From: Dipetalonema caudispina
Lineage: Eukaryota > Nematoda > Chromadorea > Rhabditida > Onchocercidae
Assembly: GCA_013365325.1 (NCBI GenBank)
Contig: JABVXV010000001.1
Coordinates: forward strand, 310,001-374,000
Reading direction: 5' to 3'
DNA: 64,000 nt
This document shows positions 49,901-64,000 of the stretch, in pieces. The notes under the pieces are model-generated. The model saw nothing but the letters and a program-made list of their open reading frames with translations. It was not told the DNA's origin and searched no databases. A program made the position numbers and the translations under genes. Every line of letters begins with the position of its first letter. Position 1 is the stretch's first letter.

Positions 49901-49921
49901 AAATATATATATATATATATT
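49901..49921. repeat. (AT)n microsatellite
   Basis: About ten AT units in the short gap between the unknown membrane-protein gene and the CUE-like gene. Confidence 0.8.
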
Positions 49922-50013
49922 ATTCTTCAGCACAAACTTCTGGTTTTGTATCTGATGAAAGATCTCCATTAGAACTAAGCAGTTGTAGTTTCTTATCTTT
50001 CAGGATTTAAGCC

Positions 50014-50876
50014 ATGACTGCAAATAGATTTGGTGGCCTTCCCATGTAGTAGTTTATTTCAACATCCCAGAAAGATCAAGAATTCTCTCCGAAATTCTTT
50101 GAGAACGTGACGAAATACCCACACTTAAGTGGGACAAAATAATTACATAATTTCACCTGATTCCCTCTGCTGCATGACGTCTTTACCTTTTTTGTTTCGT
50201 GGGAATTAAATTTTCACGCATTTGTTTTCAGCTCCATTCTCTTCAGCAATTTGTCAGAAATATAATGATCTCTTGTACATGATGTACGTAATGTTTCCTG
50301 ATAAAGATATTATTTCACATGCTGTCGTGACTTTAAACCACGGGAGGAGTAGAAACTTCGCAATACAAAAATTGAGTTTCCACTTTCCACAATATGGAAG
50401 TAGCAGAGGTGCAAGGCTTAAATTTGTGTCTCCTACCTGGATTTATGATTTCATCTGTTTATTTTTAAAAGAAAGATATTAAAGAAAGTGTTGAGGGACT
50501 TTTGCTCTCAAATCAAATACAAACTGTGATTGCGTATCTTCTTAGTGATCCCACTGATTGTTGGCGGGTGAACATTTCGGTTTTGAGTGGTTATAAAATG
50601 TGAACCCTTTGTTTTCTAAAAATGAAACATTATTTAACCTTCTCAAAAGTAAGAATAAATTGATGAAGTCTAGTTTAACCAAACTGAAATCTCGTTCCCT
50701 GGTCGCGAGTTTTGAGCAGTCTCTGATTGGTCTGACAAAATTGCCCTGTATGTCAGAAAATAAGGTGCGAATTGAAAAATAGCTGTTGGACGGCTAACCT
50801 GCTTCCCTGAGAGATTTTCTCGGCGATAAGTGCTGGAGATATTAAGGTATTTTTTAAAACACGAAAACCTGCATAG
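50014..50876 (+). CDS. Small CUE-like domain protein
   Basis: Five exons give 126 residues: 50014-50032, 50232-50375, 50476-50567, 50669-50764 and 50847-50876. The first exon is only MTANRF plus one base, preceded by a TTATCTTTCAG acceptor 11 bases before the ATG, as expected of a trans-spliced operon gene. Residues from about 15 to 55 match the CUE pattern: YNDLLYMMYVMFP with the Met-Phe-Pro motif, then a Gly-Arg turn (LNHGRSRN) and a closing AIQKL. CUE domains bind ubiquitin. The C-terminal half is helical-looking and not recognised. The first two exon joins are good; donors at 50375 and the acceptor before 50669 are weak, so the 3' half is provisional. The start lies 260 bases after the stop of the preceding same-strand gene. 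Confidence 0.5.
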
Positions 50877-51305
50877 TGCAGTGTTTTCCACGTCTGATAA
50901 GTATTCCGCAATTCATTTGTCGCGAAGGGACATTTTTTGGATTAGCACCCATAATTCAAAAGATTCGCATAAAATAATGGTGAAGAAAAGAATAATGAGG
51001 AGTACAAATTCATGAAGAAGCAACCCAAAAACATTGCAAAATTAAGCTAGAAGAGAAAGAAAAAATAATAAGTCCAAGAAATGATCTGCTCGAAGAATAC
51101 ATAGAAATTTCTGACAAAGGCGAACAATGCAGTGAAGGAAAAAGTAAACCATATGGAATACGAAGTCATACCAACGAGAAAACCCCGTAAATATAAAAGT
51201 TCCCTCAAAGTTATCCTGAAAAGTATTTAGGTACAGTGGTTGATAGGTGTCAAATGTACTGCTTCAGAACAAGGAATATTTTGAGAGCGATAAAGCTGTT
51301 TCCTG

Positions 51306-54454
<3,149 letters not shown>

Positions 54455-55431
54455 TTACGATTTATTTGAGCTCTTCCGCCATAAATCAATATATTCATCA
54501 ACATTAAATTTCACGGTTTCCTGCCTTTTCTGAAAATTAAAGGATAGTGTTAATAACACAAATTGGAAATTGTAATACAGTTTAAAAACTGGTCTTCCAT
54601 ATGAAAATTCTCTTTGAAGAGAGATGGCAAAAAATATTAAGAAGTCGAAAACATCTCAATAACCAGTGGCAGTTCAATCTCCCAGACATTACGTTTTGCA
54701 AATTTTAGAGATTACAAATTTAAAACATCAATATGAAAATCCTGCAAGAAAATTACATGGTGACGTTACCTCTCCAAGACTGGGAATAAAAATAATTCTG
54801 CAGCTCACCGTGAGTTTTTTAGTTTTATGTCGCTTCATTTCTAAGTGTCGACGTTCTTCATCTGTTAAAGTATCCACGTTAAAGGGCATTTGAATCAAAT
54901 CCAAGGGTTCTGCCGCTCGAATGAGGACCGTCGATCCATCTGGATGGAGCAGCTGAATAAAAGAAAAAAATTTGAGAAATTATGAATGATTAGACTGTTA
55001 TTTACCACAACACAATGTAGATACATCGGGATCAAAACCCAACTTTGAGTGAGTAGGAATGGGAATATGCTATCAACAAATGAGTGGTGCATGCAACAAT
55101 TTACTATTCCAGAACGAAAGTTAACAAAAATCTTACAGTTACGTGATATTGTCGGACATATTTGGCACGCTTTATTCGAGAAATGGCTGCGCGATGAGCA
55201 TTATAACGATCTGGAAAATGAAGAAAGTACGGGAAATATGCGATAAAATGTGTGGAATGTGATATTTACACTCTAAAATCGTCAACACATTCCAATACTT
55301 ACCAACGCGAATCAAAAAGTGACGAATGCGACAACTGAAAGAATAAAATTACCTGAACGGTAGAAAGTTTTAACAATGGAAAGCAAAGAAGTCACTCGGA
55401 TTGATGCCGCATTCTTCAACAATTCCAACAT
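54455..55431 (-). CDS. mrpl-55: Mitochondrial ribosomal protein L55 (bL-type, metazoan-specific)
   Basis: Component of the large mitochondrial ribosomal subunit. Four phase-consistent exons give 123 residues: 55431-55353, 55210-55137, 54952-54809 and 54529-54455. The N-terminus (MLELLKNAASIRVTSLL) looks like a mitochondrial targeting helix. The family core follows: NAHRAAISRIKRAKYVRQY, LLHPDGSTVLIRAAEPLDL, MPFNVDTLTDEERRHLEMK, and the closing YIDLWRKSS, in the same order as human MRPL55. The ATG follows directly after ATTTTAG, a trans-splice-like acceptor. Same strand as DPM1 but 1.5 kb away, so a shared operon is uncertain. Divergent from the CCAR-like gene. Confidence 0.88.
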
Positions 55432-55879
55432 CTAAAATTAAACTTTTATTTCGATATAATTATTTCACGAAAAGGATGAGGAGAGAGTTCAAGGAAGACA
55501 CTAAGAAAGATATTTGAGGCGGTGGTACTTAACCTCAACATTGAGAAAGAAGCTCGAAGCAGTGATACCTAGCTGAACTTAGGACAATAACATTTACCAC
55601 TTAGTTTCTTCACAAATTCATCTAAAATCGTCGTGGACCGTTGAAACACATACGATGCACCAAAGTAGGCATGAGAGGGAAATATGAAATATTCGAGGAG
55701 GGAGAAGAGTAAAGAGAATTTTAGAACACTCTCAGATAATCAATGTAAATAAGAATTGGCTATAAGCTAAAGACAGAGAATCAGAGATATGGTATACTTG
55801 ATAGAAATGGGTAGGACAAATGCGTGAATACACGGGATGATGACCAGTAAATAAAAGATAAGTAAACAATGTTACACGT

Positions 55880-55952
55880 GGTCCAGTGGTGTAGTGGTTA
55901 TCACGTCTGCTTTACACGCAGAAGGCCGACGGTTCGAACCCGTCTTGGATCA
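55880..55952 (+). tRNA. tRNA-Val (anticodon UAC)
   Basis: A 73-base cloverleaf without intron. Acceptor arm GGTCCAG pairs with TTGGATC and A is the discriminator base. The anticodon arm TCTGC-TTTACAC-GCAGA gives anticodon TAC. The T arm has the GGTTCGAACC core, which with the D-arm GTGTAGTGGTTATCAC supplies the internal A and B box promoter. CCA is not encoded, as in eukaryotes. Confidence 0.95.
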
Positions 55953-57314
55953 ATGTCGTTTAACTTCTCCTGAAGGGAAGTCAGACTTTTCCAATCGATT
56001 CGCAATCTTAACTGTTTGTTACTTCTTAGATACTGAAAAACTAATTGCTATTTCGAAATATTTCAATTCCAAAGGAGGGTGAACGATATTGGCTTAACTG
56101 GACTGTGTCCATTGTACCTCTATTCTTAATAATACTAATAAGGTATCATTCTGAGAGTGTAAGTGTATCAGTGGCTATGCAAATTCAGTGGGGTACTTTA
56201 GCTTCTTCATGTAAAATTCTTAGTCGAGACACTTGTCTCCTGACATTGGGTAAATCGGAGAATGATTCGAATGTGGTCGCAATTCCGCAGATTTCGAAAT
56301 TTAGGTTGAAAATAGGCAATTTCCTTAATATCACTCTTCCTCTCTCTTTCACTTGGATCTTCGATTTCACTGTAATTAAAGTAAGGAAAAAACGATTATC
56401 ATAGTTTTCAGTCTTTGAAATCAACCGATATTGATGAATTAATTGTCCAACTTAATTTACCCACCAAATGCAACGAACAGATCTAACGCACGAACGAATA
56501 GCTTGAGTTTGACTGATCCAAAAGCTGTTGCACTATGTCCTACTATAGTCCGAATATTGCAATCTTTTTCTCAGTCTGATTTTGGCAACAGTAGAGGGGC
56601 TACGAACTTTCTCTTTACGCTAATAAACATGGGTCGCATGTGGTCGACAATACACTTCTGGTTGCGGTGATGAGATTGTGCGGGGTGCAGGAGGGCGGGG
56701 ATGTGGTCATGTCGGTTGGGAGGAGTTACTCAGGTGTTATTGTATTAGGGGTTTGGGTTGGAGGAGTCCTTGTGACTGTCGTACGTTATTTGCCGTTCCC
56801 TCACGACTTACACTCAACTATACCCGTCCTTTTGTATTTCTATAGTTATTTTATTATGTAACAACCCCTTGCTTGACATTCCGACCAGGAATTATCTGCT
56901 CATTTCTTAGATATCATCCACGATCCATTTTATTAATCATGTGGTGTAATAACATTGATTTATATTTGTGGCAGCTATTATTGATTGTTGATGTTGATCA
57001 CTGGAGTACTTGTCTTTAGGGGTTGTCTTCTCATGTTGAATAAATCAAATCGGAGCTGCGATTTGATTTTAGCGCTAATCAGTTAAATATGTTCATCTAA
57101 AAAAAAGCATATATATATTTAGCAGTCTGCAGCACAGAGCGCTATAAATGTGTATTTGGAGTAACATATCCAATTGATTAAACGATGTATTTGTTGTTTT
57201 CCATGCTGGAGATTTTATCCTGTTTTTTTATCAAAGATTTTAGTGTCTGGAGCAAACTACAATTCTTGAAACTTGAAACGTAATACGCTGAGGTCCAAAA
57301 GTGACGAAATCGTA
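55953..57314. other. Intergenic region upstream of the CCAR-like gene
   Basis: Contains the promoter of the CCAR-like gene. A GT-rich block around 56640-56780 stands out from the AT-rich background. An 11-bp stem hairpin lies at 57042-57069. No gene was recognised; short frames here look like chance. Confidence 0.5.
57042..57069. repeat. Perfect 11-bp inverted repeat with 6-base loop
   Basis: AAATCAAATCG at 57042-57052 and CGATTTGATTT at 57059-57069 are exact inverted copies around GAGCTG. It sits about 250 bases upstream of the CCAR-like start codon, so it could be part of a 5' UTR or promoter. Confidence 0.65.
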
Positions 57315-60300
57315 ATGTCGCAGTTTGGTCCGAAGAATCCAGCCGCTTGGGCTCGACCACCAGGTAATTTCTATCTTGTACGCTTGATCTGACTTTATTA
57401 AGGTCCGGTTTTTATTGCTAAATGAATTTGTGATTCCCTAGATAAGTGGTGAATACAGTGTTGGCACTTTTTCCCTCATCAAGAAACGTTATCTGTGGTA
57501 GAATTTTGGTCTCGTTTTTTGGTAACATCGTTTATGTATTGCTATTTCAATCCATTGGTATAAGCATATATTTTGCGTGTTTATAAGTACTCTTGCTGTG
57601 TTATCCGAAATGGGGTAACTATCTACACAAATGTATATTGCTATGGCAGCAGTTGAATTACGAACATCAGAGTTTGGTTTGTGGGACAGTTGTCGAAATT
57701 TAGAAAAAACTTAATGAATTATTGTTATAAATATAAGTTAGCCGTTTGGTTCATTCACATCCTTGAATAGTTATCTAGCTTTCCCTTATGGAGATTTTAA
57801 GTATCTTTTCCTAAGAAAAAGCGAAAAAAACAAAGAACAAAATGGTCTAATGTAAATTTATTTTGAAAGCAAATCGTTTTTATAACTTTCGGATAGTAGT
57901 AAAATTTGTCCTTTCAAATAACGTTAAATCTTCAGTTTAAAATTAACATCGCTGATTAAATCATTACAGGAGCAAATCAGCAACTCAACGCTGGCCTATT
58001 CCAGAACCCACTAATTGGTGCACAACCGTTTGCACAGATGGGTATGATCAATGCTGCTGCTTTCTCTCAGCAAGCAGTAGGTAATATGGGCATGAATCTG
58101 GGTATGCTGCAAACGCCATCACAAACAATTCGAATGCAAGCTCAGCAGCAGGTAAATATGATTTCATTTCATTTGATGCTTTACAATTACATTCACACAA
58201 AAAGCTGATGTTGTATCGCACAATATTTTGACATTGTTAGACCAGTTACAATCCCGAATAATCTTCGTTCACTGTTTTACTTCTTGTGAGTAATACATAG
58301 AGATTATTAGTCTACACTCTAGGCAGTTACTTTATTTCAAATATTGACCTTGATGATATATTTTATAAAGAGATTTTTTTTTTCCGCATAATTTTAAATC
58401 TATGTAGTTGGCTATATTATAGAATTTCAATTCTTCAAACATACTTTTTATGGGGAATTTAAGTGTTCTACATTTGTTACTTCATTAATTGGATAAAATG
58501 TAGGTCGGAGCTTTTAAAATTTGGGCTTCCAGTATTGTGAAGTTTTTAATTCTTTCTATAACGTTAATGGAGATGTAGACCATAGTTATGGATGCGATGT
58601 ATTGAGGCTTGGGGTGACATACTTCGGGAAATTTGCAAACATGTTATTCTGTCCACTGAATTCACTACAGTCCTGCTATGAATAAAACAGATTATATGAT
58701 GGTTGTCAGTGCTTTTCTTTTTATTTTCTAAGCTACATAAATCTCTCGTATGAGCGAGTCAGTTTACCAATTCGACAGTAATGACAGGTAATTGAGAAGG
58801 ATTCAGCGTGTTTTTTTTTTTTTTTTTAAATTAATTACATGTTATTGCGGTAGTACAGAATTTTCAGCAAAAGAACCGTACATTTTCGGGTGTGGTTACA
58901 AAAATGCATGACAATTATGGGTTTATCGATGACGATGTTTTCTTTCAAGTAAGGTATGTGTAAATTAGGTATTTTTCCACTGATTCTCTCCGTGTGTTTT
59001 TTTGTACGTCTAAAGTTTGTGTTGTTTTTTGTTGAGTATGGAAAATATCGATTTTCGAATGCGCTCGATCGCGTCACTCTCCATCCAGAAATCTAGAAAA
59101 CTGCATAAACCAGAATGATTTGATATCTAAGGAACATTGAAGTAGCCGGCTTTGTTTGCTTTGGGCATCTGTTGTCGCGGATATATATCTGTTAACTTAC
59201 ATACTCAGTCATGAGTGCTTTGTGGTGGTTTCTTCTCTGCCTCTATCCAACTAATATAGCATGAGCAGACACTCTATAAAAAAGTTCGAAATTAATTTCG
59301 TCTTTCTTGTTTCCAAAAATTTTCGATAATGATTACGAATTTTCCATGTAACAGCCAAATTTTTAGTAATGTTCGTGGTGCTTTACCACGAACAGGTGAT
59401 CGAGTTATGGTTGAAGCATCGTATAACCCTACTATGCCATTCAAGTGGAATGCGTATCGAGTCCAGTTAATTGGCGATAAAGGTGGTCCAGGTGGTGGTG
59501 GACCACCAGCCCATACACCTCCAGATCGTGGCCGACAACCGATGGCCGGTCGTGGAATGATACCTGGTGAACAGAGTTGGACCGGGAAAACACTTGAAAA
59601 GCCACAAACCGTCAGTCACATGAGTGACTCTCGTTCACGCGATTTCCGTGCATGTAATTTTTCTAGTTCACTGTCAAATATGTTAAGAGGGTTTTTGAAA
59701 CTTCTGTTAATTTTTTAGATCTTTTAAGCTTAAATCTTTTCATCTTAAATCTTAGTAAGGGTATATTTATTTTATGGATCAGTTAATTCACAGCATTAAA
59801 ACGGTTTATATTTTATCATTACAATTAATAAGTTCAAATCCCATATTTGTAGCACCACATTCTCGTTCCCCGGTTGGAGTAGGTCGACATCGATCTCCTC
59901 GAGGTGGACCATGTGGTCCACCGGCACTGGTACAAGACATGAGACGTTTGAGTCCACCGAGACGTATTTCACCACCTCGGGGTCTTGTACGACGATCACC
60001 TCGAAGGTTAAGTTTGTTTTTAGTGGCGTTATATAATTCGCTGAATATGCAGGAAGGCTTCTGGAAAAAATGCTTCCGTTCTGTGAACTCATAAAAATTT
60101 GTATTTGAGTACGATTGAAAATTTGACCCATTTTTTATGGAGAGGTTTATGGTTAATCGAATTGAATCATCAGTGATTGGCGTTCCTGGATATTCATTAC
60201 TCGCGCATATATTCATAAGGATAAAGACTAGGGACATTGCTTCGATCTTGCCATAAAAAATATTATTATGCAAGCAACTGATAACTAAATTCAGTCCACG

Positions 60301-63300
60301 TTTTGCATTTTGTTGTATTTGTATTATGTTTCCAAAAGACGAATCACCTTATAACCATATTACTCAAAATTATTAAACTATGAAATGATTAGATGATATT
60401 TTAGGTTTTTGCTATACTAAATACAATAACTCATTGGTAATCTGAACTTAGTGTTTTTTTTTTTTGTAGAAGCCCGCCGCGTGACTACTCGAAGGGTCTA
60501 GTGGGTCGTATATCTCCAAAACATTCAACACCAGCACGAAAACATGAAGGGAAACGAGAGCATTCAGCTAGTGTTTCTGGACGTAATCGATCTCCCTCAC
60601 AGAAACATGAGCCAAGTACTCACGATAGTTTGTCACCTCCTCGTCGACGTGCACGCATCATACCACGCTATCAGTGCTACATTCCTAAACCACCAATTTT
60701 GTAGGTTTATTTTACAAGCCTTTCATTTGACCAATTTTGTTGTAGTTTCAATAGAAGTAATGAAAAGACTTTAAAATGTCAGTTTTATACTTGCTTCTTA
60801 AGGCCTTTTTTCCTTGGTTTTGGCTCTGAGTTAGGATAAAGTATATGTTTAATGAAGAAATGGAACGAGGCAAACCGTGATGCAGCTGCGTAAACGTTAT
60901 CCGTCACTCTACATTCCATCAGATTTTACCGACGTTAGCATTGAATGGCCAAAAACGACACCCATAGAAAATCCGATATCGATTTCCACGGCACCCATCA
61001 CTTACCATATTTTGCATAAGGATATCGATTGCCCAAACGAAAACTTGCAAGCTCTGAATCCGCCAGATGCAGATTTTCGTTTTTCTGTCAAGGTTAAATT
61101 TTCCTTCAGTTTATTTTCGAATGTTATTGCACAGCTGATATCTCTCAGAAGGCTCAGTTTCACAATTTTATCTCCATCTCGAACAAGTGTTTTCTTATTT
61201 CCTTTAAGTTGCTTGCTTCACTATCGAGATTTCTATATACTTTTAGCTCAGAAGGATAACGCCATAATATTGTATCTTAGATTTTTTAGGTTGTCTTAAT
61301 GAGCCATCAGGGTTTATCGGTAGTGCACCAGAAAGCGTTTGGTCTACTAGTCGATGGTTCAATTGATGAAAACATTGATTCAGCTTCATTAAAACGTTGC
61401 ATCAACTTTGTTGTTGGTAAGAATTTCGACTAGTGATTGAATTAAATTTCCAAGAAATGAGATAAGTTACGTCATTTTCATTAAGCTGAAATAATGGATC
61501 ATGTAAATTAGCTAAATTTATCGATATATCCTCTTGTCGACATCTACACATTTGAAGTTGTTTATAAAATTAAGAAGTCAGCTGCACTGTTTTTTATGCT
61601 GATTTTATGTTGCTCTGTATACTTTTGGGAACATTTAGTGGGTGTTTCTTTTATACGAATACTTCAAAGGGTGTAGAATTTGCACATCTTCAACTAGATC
61701 AAGAAGTTAATTATCATAAAAATTCAATTGTAGGTACACGTAACAAAGAAATGATGGCAATCGGTGGTGCTTGGTCACCGTCACTTGACGGCGATAACCC
61801 CGAATCAGATCCCCAAGTTTTTGTCCGTACTGCAGTTCGGACTGTTCGAGCTTTAATTGGAGTGGATCTTTCGAAATGCCCTAGATGGTATGTTAGTGGA
61901 ATTCTTATACTAATCAATGTGACCTGTTTTTCAGTCACAACGAATGATAAAGGAAATTTCATGTGCTGGATTCTTTCGATATTATAGGTATTCAGTAGGC
62001 GAGCTTGGGAGGATCATGAATTTCATTTTTTTTTTTTTTTTTTTTTTTTTTCTGAGATTTAAATAAACCATAATAAGTACTGGAATAGAGCACGTCGCGG
62101 AAGATCAGAATAACGACTTAAATTGGTAAGTGCACATTTTGGGGGGTAAAGTTCTATATTTACCATGCATAAAACTACACAGTGCGGCGTCTTCGGTATA
62201 GTGACGAAGTATTTGAGAATCTCCTGCTCCATTGTTCTATTTTATTTAGTAACTTTAAATTCTAACTCGTATAAAAGCTGTTTTCTTAGAATATCGTCAT
62301 GCTTCTATACGACAATGATGCAACGGCTGAATTGGAGAAACGGCTGCTGAAAACATTTTTTTCACTTGCATGACTTAAGTTTTCAGTAGTTTACACAATT
62401 CGGTTTACACTATGCAGCTTTAACCTTTTATGAGGATAAGAAGCTGCGTTTGTGGAACTTTACAAAGCTTTAAACTTAATTAAGGTGTAAATTTTGCATT
62501 ATCAATTTTGTTAGGTAGATCTAGTGTGTAATTCCAACTTTTTTTGGAGGAATGGGAAAAGACGAGGCATCATTGTAGTGATAAGCTGAAACAAAGTTTT
62601 GAGAAACCACTGTGAACCCTCAGGTACAAAATGGCGGAGATTCGTTACTATCGTGCTGAGAAAGATCGAATGGATACATGCTGCCTGTTTTTGCCGGACA
62701 CCAGTGGTTTGATGCCTACCGAAGACTGCTATCAACAGCTGCTGGCTACGCTAAAGGATCAGCTTGGGAACAAACTTGCTGCTATAGATGCTCAAAAACT
62801 CGTTCTACCATCCACTGTAGCTGCCACTGCTACAGATTCTGGAGATGCTGGGGAGGGAACTGCAACCACAACCGAGCCGGCGGCTTCAGCTGGTGATACT
62901 CAACAGCAACTGCAGCAGGGACAACAGCAAATTGATGCCAACAAGGAGCAGGTGAAAACACCTAATAAAAAAGAAAAGAAAGAACAAAACACCGTTCACT
63001 TTGAATTTTTTATTTTTATCCAGTATTAATAATTATTTAAGCGTTTTGTGTGTGTTTCGCTTGGTTTTCTACTTTCTGTTTCATTTTCATTTTACTTTAA
63101 ATTTCTGTTCAATTTGATTCGTCCCACTTTCTAGTTGTGCATTGTTTTCCAACAAACTACTGGAAATAAGCAACCATACTTTGTTCAGAAATTCGTAAAA
63201 AGCATCACTCAGTTCGTTCAGCGAATGTCTTCATGTATTCTTGCCTCATTATGTATCGCCACAATTAAAATTTTCAGATTTAACAATTAAAACTACGTTA

Positions 63301-64000
63301 GGTTTTCGCATGCTTTGCACTTATTTAGTGAGAGATAAAGACATGGTAAAGCTGATTACTGGTTATAGTTTTATTAAATGTAAAATTTTTGGGCTGATGC
63401 ACTTCAACACATCTAGGAATTTCCATTTCTCTGGTAGAATTTATTGATAAAGTTTGTCAGGCGGATTATTATTTGGCATATAATCTCTGGGATATCACTA
63501 TCGCTACTATATTTTATCGGTTTGATCGTTTTTAGGTGCAGGAAGTGGAAGAGGACGATGATGAAGATTTGAATCCAACCCACTGGTCTAAATTGGATAT
63601 CCGAACAATGAAGGTTGGTTACCGTCTTCTTATTTTCATTCATTTCATCTTAGAATATTTTGCATGGTAATCATGCAACAGTTGCAGGTGAGATGTTGAA
63701 TGGATGTTTGAACTCACTGTACGCCTTGTTTATGTCTTTTTTTCTGAACCGACCTGCTTTTTCTTCAGATTATTTTTTCTTTGCTCTGCTTCACAATTTT
63801 ATTGTTGTTGCTTGCATGTATTACATTTTGTGAGCAAACAGCGATACGTTGTTAGCGCGCCTTCAGAGGAAAATTAATGAATTAGGGGCGTAGGAAGAAA
63901 TATAAAATGACTTTCGGAAATTCGTTTAGTGAAGGTATTGTTGACAGCATTTCTTATTGAGCTTTATATTAATCGTAACTTTTTTTTGTAAAATGACTTT
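57315..64000 (+). CDS. lst-3: CCAR1/CCAR2-family nuclear regulator (LST-3-like), 3' partial
   Basis: Nuclear coactivator/splicing-linked protein related to human CCAR1 and DBC1. Exons read in phase: 57315-57363, 57970-58151, 58859-58953, 59367-59653, 59853-60006, 60470-60700, about 60864-61092 (start uncertain), 61290-61416, 61734-61887, 62624-62951 and 63536-63613; the gene then leaves the window. Domains in order: Gln/Ala-rich N-terminus; S1-like domain (TFSGVVTKMHDNYGFIDDDV to DRVMVEASYNP and KWNAYRVQLI); an Arg/Ser/Pro-rich region of about 150 residues; RYPSLYIPSDF and the inactive-nudix-like part with MAIGGAWSPSLDG; WYKMAEIRYYRAEKDR; then an Ala/Gln/Thr-rich linker and NPTHWSKLDIRTMK, which in CCAR1 precedes the SAP domain. 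The SAP and EF-hand-like parts should lie to the right. The symbol follows the C. elegans orthologue as I remember it. Confidence 0.9.
62026..62051. repeat. Poly-T tract
   Basis: About 26 consecutive T residues in the intron between the 61734-61887 and 62624-62951 exons of the CCAR-like gene; a shorter T run lies near 58811-58827. Likely polymorphic and error-prone in assembly. Confidence 0.8.

Noticed and set aside
55894..56082. 62-codon frame starting inside the tRNA
   Set aside because: It begins within the tRNA-Val gene and has no coding character beyond it.
59796..60273. Two long antisense frames opposite the CCAR-like exon (111 and 155 codons)
   Set aside because: They mirror the Arg/Ser/Pro-rich coding repeats of the plus strand, where codon bias keeps the opposite strand open.
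62511..62896. Alternative-frame and antisense ORFs over the WYKMAEIRYY exon
   Set aside because: The plus-strand frame matches CCAR1 in sequence and phase; the others are shadows.

Overview
The window is nuclear DNA from a nematode, most likely a clade III (filarial-type) species. It is very AT-rich, and genes are broken into short exons by small introns with TTTTCAG/TTTAG acceptors. Several start codons lie just downstream of an acceptor-like sequence, as expected for spliced-leader genes. The proteins match animal families, and one matches the nematode muscle troponin C almost residue for residue. The genus is an inference; no SL1 or SL2 gene or rRNA was seen. I built the gene models by hand by joining exons whose splice phases agree. 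Unless noted, each model gives an open frame whose summed length is a multiple of three.

Layout. 0.7-1.7 kb (+): a small four-helix membrane protein. 1.7-7.6 kb: AT-rich DNA with no gene seen. 7.6-11.9 kb (+): a 12-exon nicotinic acetylcholine receptor alpha-type subunit. 12.2-14.4 kb (-): muscle troponin C (pat-10-like), with a start-codon-only coding exon and a ~300-bp foldback element in its first intron. 17.4-21.6 kb (+): CLN3/battenin. 22.7-23.4 kb (-): an unrecognised, probably disordered, basic-tailed protein. 26.0-29.0 kb (+): an M20-family metallopeptidase. 30.3-35.6 kb (+): an RWDD1 homologue. 38.1-40.7 kb (+): PAR-6. 42.2-49.8 kb (+): an unrecognised multi-exon membrane protein with an acidic, Ser-rich tail. 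50.0-50.9 kb (+): a 126-residue CUE-like protein that could share an operon with it. 51.3-52.9 kb (-): dolichol-phosphate mannosyltransferase DPM1. 54.5-55.4 kb (-): mitochondrial ribosomal protein L55. 55.9 kb (+): tRNA-Val(UAC). 57.3 kb to beyond 63.6 kb (+): a CCAR1/CCAR2 (LST-3-like) homologue that runs off the right edge.

The genes are mostly unrelated housekeeping, muscle/neuronal and polarity genes. There is no virus, CRISPR array, phage or bacterial island. The features most worth a second look are the GC-AG introns (one clear, two in the unknown membrane gene), the exon carrying only an ATG, the intronic foldback element, and the two unrecognised proteins.
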